NCBI GenBank assembly: GCA_964368455.1
Contig: CAYJAZ010000011.1
Location: 22,855-86,854 of the forward strand
Direction of reading: 5' to 3'
Source of the DNA: CAYJAZ01 sp964368455
Lineage (GTDB): Bacteria; Desulfobacterota; Desulfovibrionia; Desulfovibrionales; Desulfovibrionaceae
Length of the DNA stretch: 64,000 bases
Shown: positions 25,656 through 34,048 of the stretch, piece after piece
Numbering within the stretch: the first letter of the stretch is position 1
Layout of the letters: every line of letters begins with the position of its first letter
Notes under the pieces: generated by a model
What the model was told of the DNA's origin: nothing
Database searches by the model: none
The model's input: only the letters and a program-made list of their open reading frames with translations
Program-made: the position numbers and the translations under genes

Positions 25656-26279
25656 TTAATTCGACTTTACTTTTTTAAGAAGAGCGTTTTCTAAAATTGC
25701 AAGCTGTGTTTCAATGCTTGCGTCCAAAAGGCCAAGTTCACTTTCTAAAATACAATTTCCTGTTGTCATTCTTGGATCTATTGCAATATCTACATAGCTA
25801 AGACTACCAGGTGCAGATTTGAGCATGAGATCTAGAGAGTCGCGAACAGCTTTTTCGTCTGCTGCTGAAATTTTGATTAAAACTTTTTGTTGCGAGTGAA
25901 GATTTGTGAGGGCTACTTGAATTATTTTCACTATAAGATCATTATTATCTATTTCGCCAATAACTTTTCTTACAGCAAGCATAACAGTTTTTACAAGGGC
26001 TTCTTCAAGATTTCCTAAATAATCAATAGCGGCCATAGCGGTATCGAGCATTTTTTCGCCGTATTCCATTCTGCCTTCTAAAAGCCCTTCTTCATAGCCT
26101 TGTTTCTTTAATTCTTCGTAGGCTTTTTGAGCATCTAGTTCTATTTGTTTTGCTTTTTCTTCAGCTTTAGCAACAATTTCTTCAGCTTGAAGAAATAAGG
26201 CATAATCTTTAGCTTTAAGAATTTTTGTTTCTGGCGCTATGCGTATATGATTTGAATTTAGTCTAAACATTGTTGCCAC
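25656..26279 (-). CDS. sctL: T3SS stator protein SctL (YscL/HrpE family)
   Basis: 207 aa. A Glu/Lys/Ala coiled coil (residues about 25-75, AEEIVAKAEEKAKQIELDAQK) precedes a globular C-terminal part with VLIKISAADEKAVRDSL and a final ATGNC-like segment TTGNCILESELGLLDASIETQL, typical of SctL/FliH. It holds the ATPase on the sorting platform. Its start overlaps the end of sctK by 22 bp. Confidence 0.9.
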   Translation of the reverse strand: MATMFRLNSNHIRIAPETKILKAKDYALFLQAEEIVAKAEEKAKQIELDAQKAYEELKKQGYEEGLLEGRMEYGEKMLDTAMAAIDYLGNLEEALVKTVMLAVRKVIGEIDNNDLIVKIIQVALTNLHSQQKVLIKISAADEKAVRDSLDLMLKSAPGSLSYVDIAIDPRMTTGNCILESELGLLDASIETQLAILENALLKKVKSN

Positions 26280-26908
26280 TCACTTGTAATATCTTTTATG
26301 AGAATCTTTTTCAATGTATTGATAAGATTAGATTTTTGCCTGTCGTTAAGATTTTGTATTTCAGGACATTTTGCTTGTGAAAGTTTTGGAAGTTTTGCTT
26401 TTTCTTCTTCTGTCCAATTTTCTGCTAATAAAGTAAGAGCTTCTTGTCCATGTAATTTTATTTTATCTAAAATACTCAAATCTTGACTAAAAGAAGAGAC
26501 AATTTTTGCTAGATTTTGTGCTCTGTATTGTCCTTTTTCTAAGGCATATACATAAAGCTTTTCAGAAATTTCTTGTTTTAAAAAATGAAGCTCTTCTTTT
26601 GTTATTATTAAAGAAATTTCATTTGCATGCATACAAGTTCCAAAATAGTAGGCAAGCATTGTTAATTCTTTTTTTGAAAGAAGAGTAAAGATTTTTTCAT
26701 TTGTGGAATAATCCCATGAAAAATCAAAAGTGTTCAGATTTAGATAATCAAGGATATCAAAGTTTTGTGAAAGAAAATCAAAAGAATTATTTTCAAATTT
26801 GACTTCTATGTTTGCAGTATCTTTATGTGCGTGATTAAACTTAGCCACAAGCTTTTTAAAAAGCAAGGGTTTATATTTTAACATTTCATAAAAATACTCT
26901 TGGCGCAT
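26258..26908 (-). CDS. sctK: Sorting platform protein SctK (YscK-like)
   Basis: 216 aa, soluble and mostly helical. Weakly conserved as usual for the family; the segment LSKKELTMLAYYFGTCMHANEIS followed by a helical YVYALEKGQYRAQNLAK fits SctK, and its place between sctJ and sctL with a 22-bp overlap into sctL is exactly that of yscK. It links SctD to SctQ pods. The call rests mainly on position and size. No alternative family was recognised. Confidence 0.72.
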   Translation of the reverse strand: MRQEYFYEMLKYKPLLFKKLVAKFNHAHKDTANIEVKFENNSFDFLSQNFDILDYLNLNTFDFSWDYSTNEKIFTLLSKKELTMLAYYFGTCMHANEISLIITKEELHFLKQEISEKLYVYALEKGQYRAQNLAKIVSSFSQDLSILDKIKLHGQEALTLLAENWTEEEKAKLPKLSQAKCPEIQNLNDRQKSNLINTLKKILIKDITSEWQQCLD

Positions 26909-26937
26909 AGCATTCCTCTATAGAATTAGAAAATTAA

Positions 26938-27678
26938 TTAACCGTCTTTATTGACTTTCTTTGAAAAATCTTTATAAGCATTTGAATTAAGGAAGAATTT
27001 TTTGAGAGGATAAATAAGGATATTGAGAAGAATTGCAAGTGCTAAGCCAATTCCAAGAAGAGAAAAATCAAAACCGCTGCTTTTTGCAGGAGGAACTGTG
27101 ACATCGTCTCTAGCAGGGACAAGCATAACTGAAACTTTATCAGGAGTAAGGTCGGCAACAGCACCAGCTGTGAGTTCTTTGATCTTTGGTACAAAGTTTA
27201 CAACAGAAGAATCAGGTGTATGACGCACGAAAACAGAAGCACTTGCTTCTGTGACTTTATTTGTTACTGTGTCGATTTCGTTGAGAACTATATGCACTCT
27301 TGCATTGAGAACGCCGTCTATTCTGGAAAAAGTGTCTGAAAGTTCTTGTGAAATAGCGTAAGCGAGGCGAGATTTTTCTTCATTTGCCGAAGCAATCATA
27401 CTATCGCCACTAAAAACAGAACCTAAACTTTGGTATTCTTCTTGTGGAAGAGAATTTTCTTTTAATATTTCTAAGGCTTGCACCATCTGTTCTTTATTGA
27501 CAGTTATGGCAAAGCCAGCCTTTCCTAAAGAAAGTTTTTCGGCATCAATACCACGTTTTAAAAGGGTAGAGAGCATGAGATTAGCTTGGTTTTCGCTTAA
27601 GGCTGAATAAAGTTCTACACTATTACAAGCAGTAAGTAGGAAGCATAGCATAATCAAGCATAGCTTTAATTTTTTCAT
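26938..27678 (-). CDS. sctJ: T3SS inner ring lipoprotein SctJ (YscJ)
   Basis: 246 aa. Signal peptide with lipobox LLTAC (Cys18), then CNSVELYSALSENQANLMLSTL, ILKENSLPQEEYQSLGSVF, SDTFSRIDGVLNARVHIVL and ASVFVRHTP, all hallmark YscJ/FliF-type ring-building motifs. One C-terminal transmembrane segment (about 208-228, LLGIGLALAILLNILIYPL) anchors it in the inner membrane. It forms the inner ring with SctD. Confidence 0.95.
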   Translation of the reverse strand: MKKLKLCLIMLCFLLTACNSVELYSALSENQANLMLSTLLKRGIDAEKLSLGKAGFAITVNKEQMVQALEILKENSLPQEEYQSLGSVFSGDSMIASANEEKSRLAYAISQELSDTFSRIDGVLNARVHIVLNEIDTVTNKVTEASASVFVRHTPDSSVVNFVPKIKELTAGAVADLTPDKVSVMLVPARDDVTVPPAKSSGFDFSLLGIGLALAILLNILIYPLKKFFLNSNAYKDFSKKVNKDG

Positions 27679-27707
27679 AAAAACCTCTACCTTTATAGAA
27701 ATATGAG

Positions 27708-28289
27708 TTAATCTTTTTGTTTGAGTAAGTTTTCTAAACCTTGTGAAACTGTTTGTGAAACTTTCATACCTGTTTGTGACTGTGAGTTGAGAATACCAAG
27801 AATGTATTGGATTCTAAACAATTCTACTTGTGTGATTTGAGCACCATGTTGTGAAAAATTTTCAGCAATTGTTGTCAATTCTTTAAGAAGATCTTCTTGT
27901 CTAGCAGGATTATTTGCTTCAAAATTATTTTGAGCTTCAGAAATATCTTTTCGAAAACTTGCTCTTGCGTCAAGGGATTGAGATTCTGAACTTTGGCTCA
28001 CGTCATAGACTTTGCCAGTTTCAGAATCTATCCCTTGTGTTTTTTGATTTTGAGAATAGTTTTGATCGTGCTCAAACTGTACTTTTGAATAAGCATTTTG
28101 CTCATTCTCATTCATTGCATATTGACTTTGTTGGTCATTTGCTTGTGAATTTGAATTTTGCATAGCATCTTCAAAAGCTTGAATCAACTCCTTGCTAGGT
28201 GCGGCAGGAGCATCACTTTTTAGGCCAGTTCCTTGTGCATTACCTAGTTCTGATAGAGCTGTAAGCAGTTTTGATTCGAGCATAGCCAT
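27708..28289 (-). CDS. sctI: T3SS inner rod protein SctI (YscI-like)
   Basis: 193 aa, longer than typical YscI (about 115). The first 130 residues are Gln/Asn/Ser-rich and variable, while the last 40 (VELFRIQYILGILNSQSQTG, KVSQTVSQGLENLLKQ) match the conserved C-terminus of SctI rods, which assemble under the needle. It lies directly upstream of sctJ and downstream of the needle and its chaperone, as in the ysc operon. The extended N-terminus is unusual. Confidence 0.82.
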   Translation of the reverse strand: MAMLESKLLTALSELGNAQGTGLKSDAPAAPSKELIQAFEDAMQNSNSQANDQQSQYAMNENEQNAYSKVQFEHDQNYSQNQKTQGIDSETGKVYDVSQSSESQSLDARASFRKDISEAQNNFEANNPARQEDLLKELTTIAENFSQHGAQITQVELFRIQYILGILNSQSQTGMKVSQTVSQGLENLLKQKD

Positions 28290-28293
28290 AATA

Positions 28294-28662
28294 CTATCCT
28301 AATTCTTTGAGAAGTCCTTGAGCTAAATCGAATGCTTCGGCTTGGCTTTCACTCACTTTTAATGCTTCTTCTTTAGCTTTGAACGATTGTTCAGATAAAT
28401 AATAGCATAAGGCAAGCAAAGCACGGGCTTCTTCGTCATTTTCATTTTTTTCTAAAACCTTTTTAAGGCCTTCTTCACTTTCTTCAAATTTGTCTAACAT
28501 CATAGCTGTTAGAGCCTTACCAAGAAGAGCAGGAGTATTTTCCTTGTTCTCTAGAAGAATGGCGTCAAATATGCTATTAGCAGGGATAATGAATCCTTGA
28601 TGAGCTATTGTGAAACCAATATCTAGAAGTCTTTGTATCTGTGATTGTTGTAAAACAGCCAT
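28294..28662 (-). CDS. sctG: TPR needle chaperone SctG (YscG-like)
   Basis: 122 aa with about three tetratricopeptide-like helix pairs (NTPALLGKALTAMMLDKFEES, then DEEARALLALCYYLSEQSFK). Size and position right after sctF agree with YscG, which with YscE holds the needle subunit monomeric in the cytoplasm. The gap to sctI is 4 bp. A YscG-like identity is inferred from fold and neighbourhood. Confidence 0.75.
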   Translation of the reverse strand: MAVLQQSQIQRLLDIGFTIAHQGFIIPANSIFDAILLENKENTPALLGKALTAMMLDKFEESEEGLKKVLEKNENDEEARALLALCYYLSEQSFKAKEEALKVSESQAEAFDLAQGLLKELG

Positions 28663-28710
28663 AATTTACCTTTTATTGGTTATAGTTGAAAGACATTGAA
28701 TAAGTAAAAA

Positions 28711-28959
28711 TTAACCACTTCTTTGAGCTAAACTTTTAAGTGTGTCTTGAATAGACTTTGTTAAAGCTGAAAGAGCTTCGATTTTAGCGTTGTATTGACC
28801 CATTTGGTATTGAAGAGCTGTCAATTGTTCTTGGCTTACTTCAGCGCCATTAGCTAATGAAGTCATTTGAGCGTTGAGTTCCGTAGCTGTAGTGCTAAGG
28901 GAAGTTGTAGTATTGTCAACAAAGGTTTTAAGGTCTAAACCGTGTGTAGGTGATGACAT
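28711..28959 (-). CDS. sctF: T3SS needle subunit SctF (YscF-like)
   Basis: 82 aa, the exact class size for needle subunits. A helical hairpin: N-terminal helix with MTSLANGAEVS turn (corresponding to the P-x-x-P/turn region), then a second helix LTALQYQMGQYNAKIEALSALTKSIQ ending QDTLKSLAQR, which packs inside the needle lumen. Its AGGAG-type ribosome site is strong. Flanked by YscE-like and YscG-like chaperones. Confidence 0.93.
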   Translation of the reverse strand: MSSPTHGLDLKTFVDNTTTSLSTTATELNAQMTSLANGAEVSQEQLTALQYQMGQYNAKIEALSALTKSIQDTLKSLAQRSG

Positions 28960-28994
28960 AGTATTTCTCCTATTTTTTAAAATGTTAACATTTT

Positions 28995-29207
28995 TTATTG
29001 ATTTATTCTTGCATGTACTAATTCAAGCACATCGTCGATATCGCTAATTGCTTGACGATAAGAATTTGCAATTGCCATTTCATCTAATGAAAGGCCCTTA
29101 TCCATACTTTTTTTAATTTCTAAATTCATTTCAAAAAGTTCTTCTTTCAAAGACTTTAATCCTTGTCCATTAAAATCATTTGTAAGAATTTCGCTCGCAG
29201 AGTTCAT
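28995..29207 (-). CDS. Small needle co-chaperone (YscE-like)
   Basis: 70 aa, a helical hairpin (LKSLKEELFEMNLEIKKSMD, turn, then ANSYRQAISDIDDVLELVHA). It sits just upstream of sctF, as yscE does before yscF, and matches YscE in size (66 aa) and helix layout. Together with SctG it should cap the needle protein before export. Sequence identity in this family is low, so the call is positional plus structural. Confidence 0.72.
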   Translation of the reverse strand: MNSASEILTNDFNGQGLKSLKEELFEMNLEIKKSMDKGLSLDEMAIANSYRQAISDIDDVLELVHARINQ

Positions 29208-29237
29208 ATCTTTTATTCTCCTGTGTTAGAGTTTGCA

Positions 29238-31265
29238 TTAGCGATCGAGACTTATTGTAACTCGCTGAGTTCCCTTACGTATAGAAATTTGCGAGCTTGC
29301 AATTGCTTCAAGAGTGAAACCATTTGGTAAAAATGCACCTACAAATAATCTTTGTCCTTCGCTCGTAGTGAGGAAAGGAATATTACCATTGTGTATAGAA
29401 TTAATCTTCAAACCACTGATTGTTATTGGTTTGATTGGTACAACAGTATTTGATTTTTTTGTATTAGTGTAATTTACTCTTGCTTTATTGCTTAGTTTTA
29501 AATTACCGTTTGCAGTAATTTCTCTTTCATTTTGTAGTCTTTTAATTATTTGCTCTAAGGATTGAGCTTGATCTTGTGACATTGCATTAAGGCGGGATTG
29601 AATGTCTAGAAGTTCTTTCGATAAATTCTCTGGTTTTCCAGAAATTATACTTTGTATTTGATTTTGATTAAGTGCTTTTATACTAGAACTCAAGTTTTGA
29701 GCTTCTTGTCCATAGCTTTGCGTGAGAGAAACATTCTCTCCATACTCATTCACAAATTCAATACTTCCAATCTGATCACCAAAATTGATACTGTTTGGGC
29801 TGACCGAGATCAAGGAGCGAAGATCTTGATCGCCTTCCACTTGTTCAACTGTGGTGGTTACAGAATTGTTAGAACTTAAGTCATCAATACCCGTGCTTAA
29901 TGAATTAGCCAACGATTGTGCTGCTACTGAATGAGAAAGAGAATAATGAAGTGGAATGCTTAATTTATCTATTATCTCATTCATGCTTGTGTGAATGTTC
30001 TTTTTATCTGTTGGAGTGAACACGCCTAAGATAGAAATAACGCCTTTGCCGTATTGAGTATCTGCATTGTGAATGCCATCTACTGTGAGTTTTTCATCAA
30101 TAAGTTGAGAAAGCTCGATTTCGTGAATGACATTTCTTTTGATTGTTGGTAAATCCGTGATATCTTTATTCAGTGTAGCAAATGCAGCTTCTTCTAATAA
30201 GGAGTCTTGGATATAGGCATCAACATGCAACTCAGAGTCTTTAATATAAAGACTTGGATATATTCCAAAAAGTGCAAATGAATCTTGAACTGCACGTAAA
30301 AGATCGTTTTGAACTTCAACTGAAATATATACAGGGTATTGCAATCTTCGTGCCAAAGTTTGAATTTTTTGTCTTTCGCTTTCGTTGTTCACATAGCCTT
30401 GTATTAAAATGCTCTCTTTTCCATTGATTATTTGCTGGAAAAGTTCTACATTTTCTATTTTTTCTTCTGCTAATTGTGCTGTTAAGTAGTTGACTTCTAA
30501 GCCAATATTATCGTTTTGAGGTTCGTAAGCTATACTCAATGTCAAAAGGCCTATAGCAACTAATCCAGAAAGGGCAGCTTTACGAATAAATTTCTTTTTT
30601 TCTTGTTTTGCTTCTTCAATTGCCCTTGCTTTAGCAACTTCGTTGTCAGCATCTTCTAAAGTAGGTGCAACTTCGTTGTCGTTTTGTTTTGTTTCGTCTG
30701 TTTCTTGGCTATTTTCGTTTTCTTCACTATAAGAAACATTGCTCGCAAGTTTTGGAAGAATTGTTTCTTGTACTTGATCTGGAAGATTCCACACCATACA
30801 AGTAGACGCGATATAGAAAGCTTCTGATTTTTCTGCAACAAAACTTTCAAGAGCATCAGCACCTAATTCTTGATAGATAGAACCATCGATAGAAGATACT
30901 GTGACTGTAATGCTGATAATCTTGCCTTTTTCTTCTACAACTTCTTCGAAGATTTCATTAATATTTTCTTCTTTAATGTCGTCTAAGATTTCTGATGGCA
31001 ATTCATTGAGGATTTCTTCTGGAATTTCTTCTAATTGTTCCTCAGGATTTTCATTGCTTTGCACTGTGAGCACTTCTCTTTCAATTTGAACATTGATAGA
31101 AGCATGTCTTGGGGCAATGGCAAAATCTTTACTAGAATTTTGGTTGAAGAAAACTATATCAGAGGAATCGTCAGAACCAATGATATGTTTGCCTTCAGAA
31201 AGTGCAATCTTTGCACCTAGATGAGGGCCCGAAAAGATATAGAGATAAAGAGCAGTTTCTTTCAT
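29238..31265 (-). CDS. sctD: T3SS inner-membrane ring protein SctD (YscD), extended
   Basis: 675 aa versus about 420 in YscD. An FHA-like cytoplasmic domain occupies residues 1-165 (LGAKIALSEGKHIIGSDDSSD, later AFYIASTCMVW), interrupted at 71-112 by a strongly acidic insert rich in EEI/LP repeats. A basic linker and one membrane helix follow (about 229-247). The periplasmic part has BON/ring-building units (LYIKDSELHVDAYIQDSLLE, DGIHNADTQYGKGVISILG) and then a long low-complexity extension before a SctD/PulC-like tail. Order and fold are secure; the extra 250 residues are uncommon. Confidence 0.88.
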   Translation of the reverse strand: MKETALYLYIFSGPHLGAKIALSEGKHIIGSDDSSDIVFFNQNSSKDFAIAPRHASINVQIEREVLTVQSNENPEEQLEEIPEEILNELPSEILDDIKEENINEIFEEVVEEKGKIISITVTVSSIDGSIYQELGADALESFVAEKSEAFYIASTCMVWNLPDQVQETILPKLASNVSYSEENENSQETDETKQNDNEVAPTLEDADNEVAKARAIEEAKQEKKKFIRKAALSGLVAIGLLTLSIAYEPQNDNIGLEVNYLTAQLAEEKIENVELFQQIINGKESILIQGYVNNESERQKIQTLARRLQYPVYISVEVQNDLLRAVQDSFALFGIYPSLYIKDSELHVDAYIQDSLLEEAAFATLNKDITDLPTIKRNVIHEIELSQLIDEKLTVDGIHNADTQYGKGVISILGVFTPTDKKNIHTSMNEIIDKLSIPLHYSLSHSVAAQSLANSLSTGIDDLSSNNSVTTTVEQVEGDQDLRSLISVSPNSINFGDQIGSIEFVNEYGENVSLTQSYGQEAQNLSSSIKALNQNQIQSIISGKPENLSKELLDIQSRLNAMSQDQAQSLEQIIKRLQNEREITANGNLKLSNKARVNYTNTKKSNTVVPIKPITISGLKINSIHNGNIPFLTTSEGQRLFVGAFLPNGFTLEAIASSQISIRKGTQRVTISLDR

Positions 31266-31274
31266 AATTGCCTT

Positions 31275-33029
31275 TTATATTTCTTGTTCAGGGCTTGGTT
31301 GTTTCGAACAGCCTGAAGAATTATTGTTTTTATTTACAGGAACCATTTCGTTATAATCTGCTTGTGTAGCTGATCTTGTGAATTCTAATTCCTTTATTCT
31401 TTCTGGTACTTCATAATTTGCATTATGACGGACAATTCTAGGAGTGATGAGAATAAGTCTTTCTAGCATTGTTGATGATTTTTCAGAGGATTTGAAGAAA
31501 TTGCCCAAGAAAGGGATATCTTTTAAGAAAGGCACACCGCTATCAGCTTCTGAAACTTGTTCATAAAAATAACCGCCAATAAGAAGACTTTGGCCTTCAT
31601 TTACAATAGCTTGCGTGTTGATCTTTGTTTGTCTTATTGGAGGTAAAGCACCAACTGCTTGTCCGCTGTCGTCGCCTTGATTGTCTTGCACATTGACAAC
31701 TAATTTAATGCTTTGACCATCAAAGCCATTGTCAATAATATGTGGTGTCACTTTGAGCACTGTGCCTGATTCAACTTTGAATAAATCGGCAACATCTGTA
31801 CCTGCAACTTCAATATAATATGTGCTTGTATTTTCGAGAGTAGCTTGCACATTATCCATAGTAAGCACAGATGGCTTACCTAAAACTCTTGCATGATTGT
31901 TTGCTTGCAATGCTTCAACTTGTGCAATGAAAAATTCGGTGCCAAGTGAGTAGATGGTGGAACTAAGGCCACCAGTCAATATTTCGCCTGCAACAGGTGG
32001 AACTATAGTTGTTGTGGCATCGCCTGCAACACTACCGCCTATAGAATCACGTCCTGTGCTCATATTTCCTTGGAAATTGACACCAAGATTTCGGCTAAAG
32101 CCACTATCAATATCAACAATAGCTGCATGAATTTCAACAAGTTCAACTGGTTTGTCTAAATCAGCAATAACTTGTTTATAATAATTCATTCTATAGGCAG
32201 CATCTGTTATGATGACAGAGTTTACACGTGGATCAGCTATGATATTGACAGCTGTTTGCTCATCTTTATTAGCAGATTTTGCTGGCGTACTTGCGGGAGC
32301 TTGCCCTTGTGCGGCAAGTCCTGTTCCAAGTAATGGGGAAACAGAACTAGGAAGTTGAACTGTAGAAGATGGACTTATTTGACTGCCAGAAACCATTGCC
32401 CTAAGAATTGTTGCAACTCCGGGAATAGTGATTTGTGTGTCCATGCTTGTAATGGAAATATCGTCAGCCCAAGCGTATTTTAATGGGAAGACTTCCATAA
32501 TGAAATTTGAAGTTTGTGCTTGTTCAAATGCTATAATAGCACTTTGTACTTGCTGGATGTAAGTGGCTGGGCCAGAAACAACAAGCATGTCTGTTTCAGG
32601 CATAAATTCAAGAGGAAGGTTTGGTGAAATAACAGCAGAATTTTCTAGCATAACAATGAGCTCATCTGCTGGAATGATCTTTGTGCTTATAAAGGCTCTT
32701 TGTGTTTCAGATTGGTTATAAAAATAAATGATGTCTGAAAGAGCATACCAACCAACACCAAAGGCTTCACGCATTGTTTCTAAAAAATGCCCAGCAGGCA
32801 CATTGACAAACCTACCACTAATTGTTCCAACTACATTTGGAGTGAAGTGTGGTGCAAGATTTTGCTCTCGTGCAATAGCAGATAAAGGAGCTGTGATGTC
32901 TTGATTTTCAGCGTAAAAGCTAAAAGGCCTAGAAAAATCAAAAGCATAGGCATTCACGCTGTAGAGCAAGAGCATGAGTGTAAATATAATTTGTGTAATT
33001 TTTTTAAACTTTTTAATCTTTTTAATCAA
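31275..33029 (-). CDS. sctC: T3SS outer-membrane secretin SctC (YscC)
   Basis: 584 aa with signal peptide (about 1-29, ending AYA). N-terminal N0/N1 domains (FSFYAENQDITAPLSAIARE, FINVPAG-type FVNVPAGHFLETM), N3 (ADPRVNSVIITDAAYRM), then the secretin core VEIHAAIVDIDSGFSRNLGV, HARVLGKPSVLTMDNVQATL and ESLLIGGYF, ending in LERLILITPRIV. A short Ser/Cys tail follows. It forms the outer-membrane pore. No pilotin lipoprotein gene is seen nearby. Confidence 0.95.
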   Translation of the reverse strand: MIKKIKKFKKITQIIFTLMLLLYSVNAYAFDFSRPFSFYAENQDITAPLSAIAREQNLAPHFTPNVVGTISGRFVNVPAGHFLETMREAFGVGWYALSDIIYFYNQSETQRAFISTKIIPADELIVMLENSAVISPNLPLEFMPETDMLVVSGPATYIQQVQSAIIAFEQAQTSNFIMEVFPLKYAWADDISITSMDTQITIPGVATILRAMVSGSQISPSSTVQLPSSVSPLLGTGLAAQGQAPASTPAKSANKDEQTAVNIIADPRVNSVIITDAAYRMNYYKQVIADLDKPVELVEIHAAIVDIDSGFSRNLGVNFQGNMSTGRDSIGGSVAGDATTTIVPPVAGEILTGGLSSTIYSLGTEFFIAQVEALQANNHARVLGKPSVLTMDNVQATLENTSTYYIEVAGTDVADLFKVESGTVLKVTPHIIDNGFDGQSIKLVVNVQDNQGDDSGQAVGALPPIRQTKINTQAIVNEGQSLLIGGYFYEQVSEADSGVPFLKDIPFLGNFFKSSEKSSTMLERLILITPRIVRHNANYEVPERIKELEFTRSATQADYNEMVPVNKNNNSSGCSKQPSPEQEI

Positions 33030-33052
33030 GGTAGGTCTCTTTTATTATATTG

Positions 33053-33487
33053 TTATTTATTCCACGACATGGATAAAGAAAATGGACTTGTTGAATGACT
33101 TTCTTTTTGTAACCACCAATCTACATCTTTTAAAAAGGAAGAAAAAAAGTCAACTAATGTGTAAATACTTTGCATTCTAGTCTTTTTATATAATATAATC
33201 GAGTCTTTGTCAATCGAGACAACAGAAGGTCTTTGTTTACATGCACCCATTTGTTTTTTAGCAAATTCTTTAAGAAGATCTGTTCTTTCAAATTCTTCAA
33301 GAGGTATTTTTGCTAAAGAAGTTTTAACAATGAGATGTTCTTGATCAGGAGTGAAGAGTTCAACTTCTAAGATTTCATTATCTTTACTGTAAATTGTAAA
33401 AATAATGTGATCGTCAGAAAGTTTTTTTGGCTCTTTCCATTTAGTTTTTTCTTGTACTAAAGTGATAAAATTATGAAAAGTATGCAT
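33053..33487 (-). CDS. Putative class I (CesT/SycE-like) T3SS chaperone
   Basis: 144 aa, acidic-to-neutral, soluble. The pattern of alternating strands (LSDDHIIFTIYSKDNEILEV, HLIVKTSLAKIP, SIILYKKTRMQSIYTLVDFF) flanked by helices is that of CesT-family chaperones, with a C-terminal amphipathic helix. It lies between a SycD chaperone gene and sctC. The cargo is not evident. Another small T3SS accessory role cannot be excluded. Confidence 0.5.
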   Translation of the reverse strand: MHTFHNFITLVQEKTKWKEPKKLSDDHIIFTIYSKDNEILEVELFTPDQEHLIVKTSLAKIPLEEFERTDLLKEFAKKQMGACKQRPSVVSIDKDSIILYKKTRMQSIYTLVDFFSSFLKDVDWWLQKESHSTSPFSLSMSWNK

Positions 33488-33527
33488 AAAGTTCTCTAAA
33501 TGTTAAAGTTATATGATATTAAAAGTA

Positions 33528-34004
33528 TTATTTTTTAGATAATAAATCAAGTAAATCTTTAGCTTGAGTATAAATATTTGCAAATTTTTCTTGATAATTG
33601 ATTTTTGAAATGGCTTCTAAGAGGGCAATAGCTTCCTTTGTTTTATCAAGTTTAATATAACATAAAGCACAATGATAAAGAGGTCTTGGATCTTCTAAGG
33701 TAGAACCAATCATTGCATGTTTATAATAGGTGATTGCATTTTCGTATTCGTTTTGTTCTTGATAGCAAGCAGCTAATCCCATGCTAAAACGTGCGTCTAG
33801 ATCGTCTAATTTGAAAAGATACATAAAAACTTGTTCAGCATTTTTATAATTTTTTGCACTATAATGAGAGTGAGCTAGTGCATAAGCAGTTTCAAGTTCA
33901 TCTTTTTTTATATTTAATACAGTAGAAAGTTTAGCACCGCTTAATAAAGCTCCAACAACAGATGCGTAATCTTCAATTGTAAGTTCTGCATTTTCTGTAC
34001 TCAT
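33528..34004 (-). CDS. SycD/LcrH-type translocator chaperone (copy 1)
   Basis: 158 aa. Three TPR units: TAYALAHSHYSAKNYKNAEQVF, ARFSMGLAACYQEQNEYENA and RPLYHCALCYIKLDKTKEA, the standard class II chaperone layout. It directly follows the 455-aa putative cargo gene and is a paralogue of the genes at 35514 and 37959. Class II chaperones keep membrane-active translocators soluble before export. The adjacent 455-aa protein is the natural client. Confidence 0.88.
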   Translation of the reverse strand: MSTENAELTIEDYASVVGALLSGAKLSTVLNIKKDELETAYALAHSHYSAKNYKNAEQVFMYLFKLDDLDARFSMGLAACYQEQNEYENAITYYKHAMIGSTLEDPRPLYHCALCYIKLDKTKEAIALLEAISKINYQEKFANIYTQAKDLLDLLSKK

Positions 34005-34048
34005 ACTAATACCCCGAAAAAAGATTCAAAAAGTCTTTTTAGTAAAAA

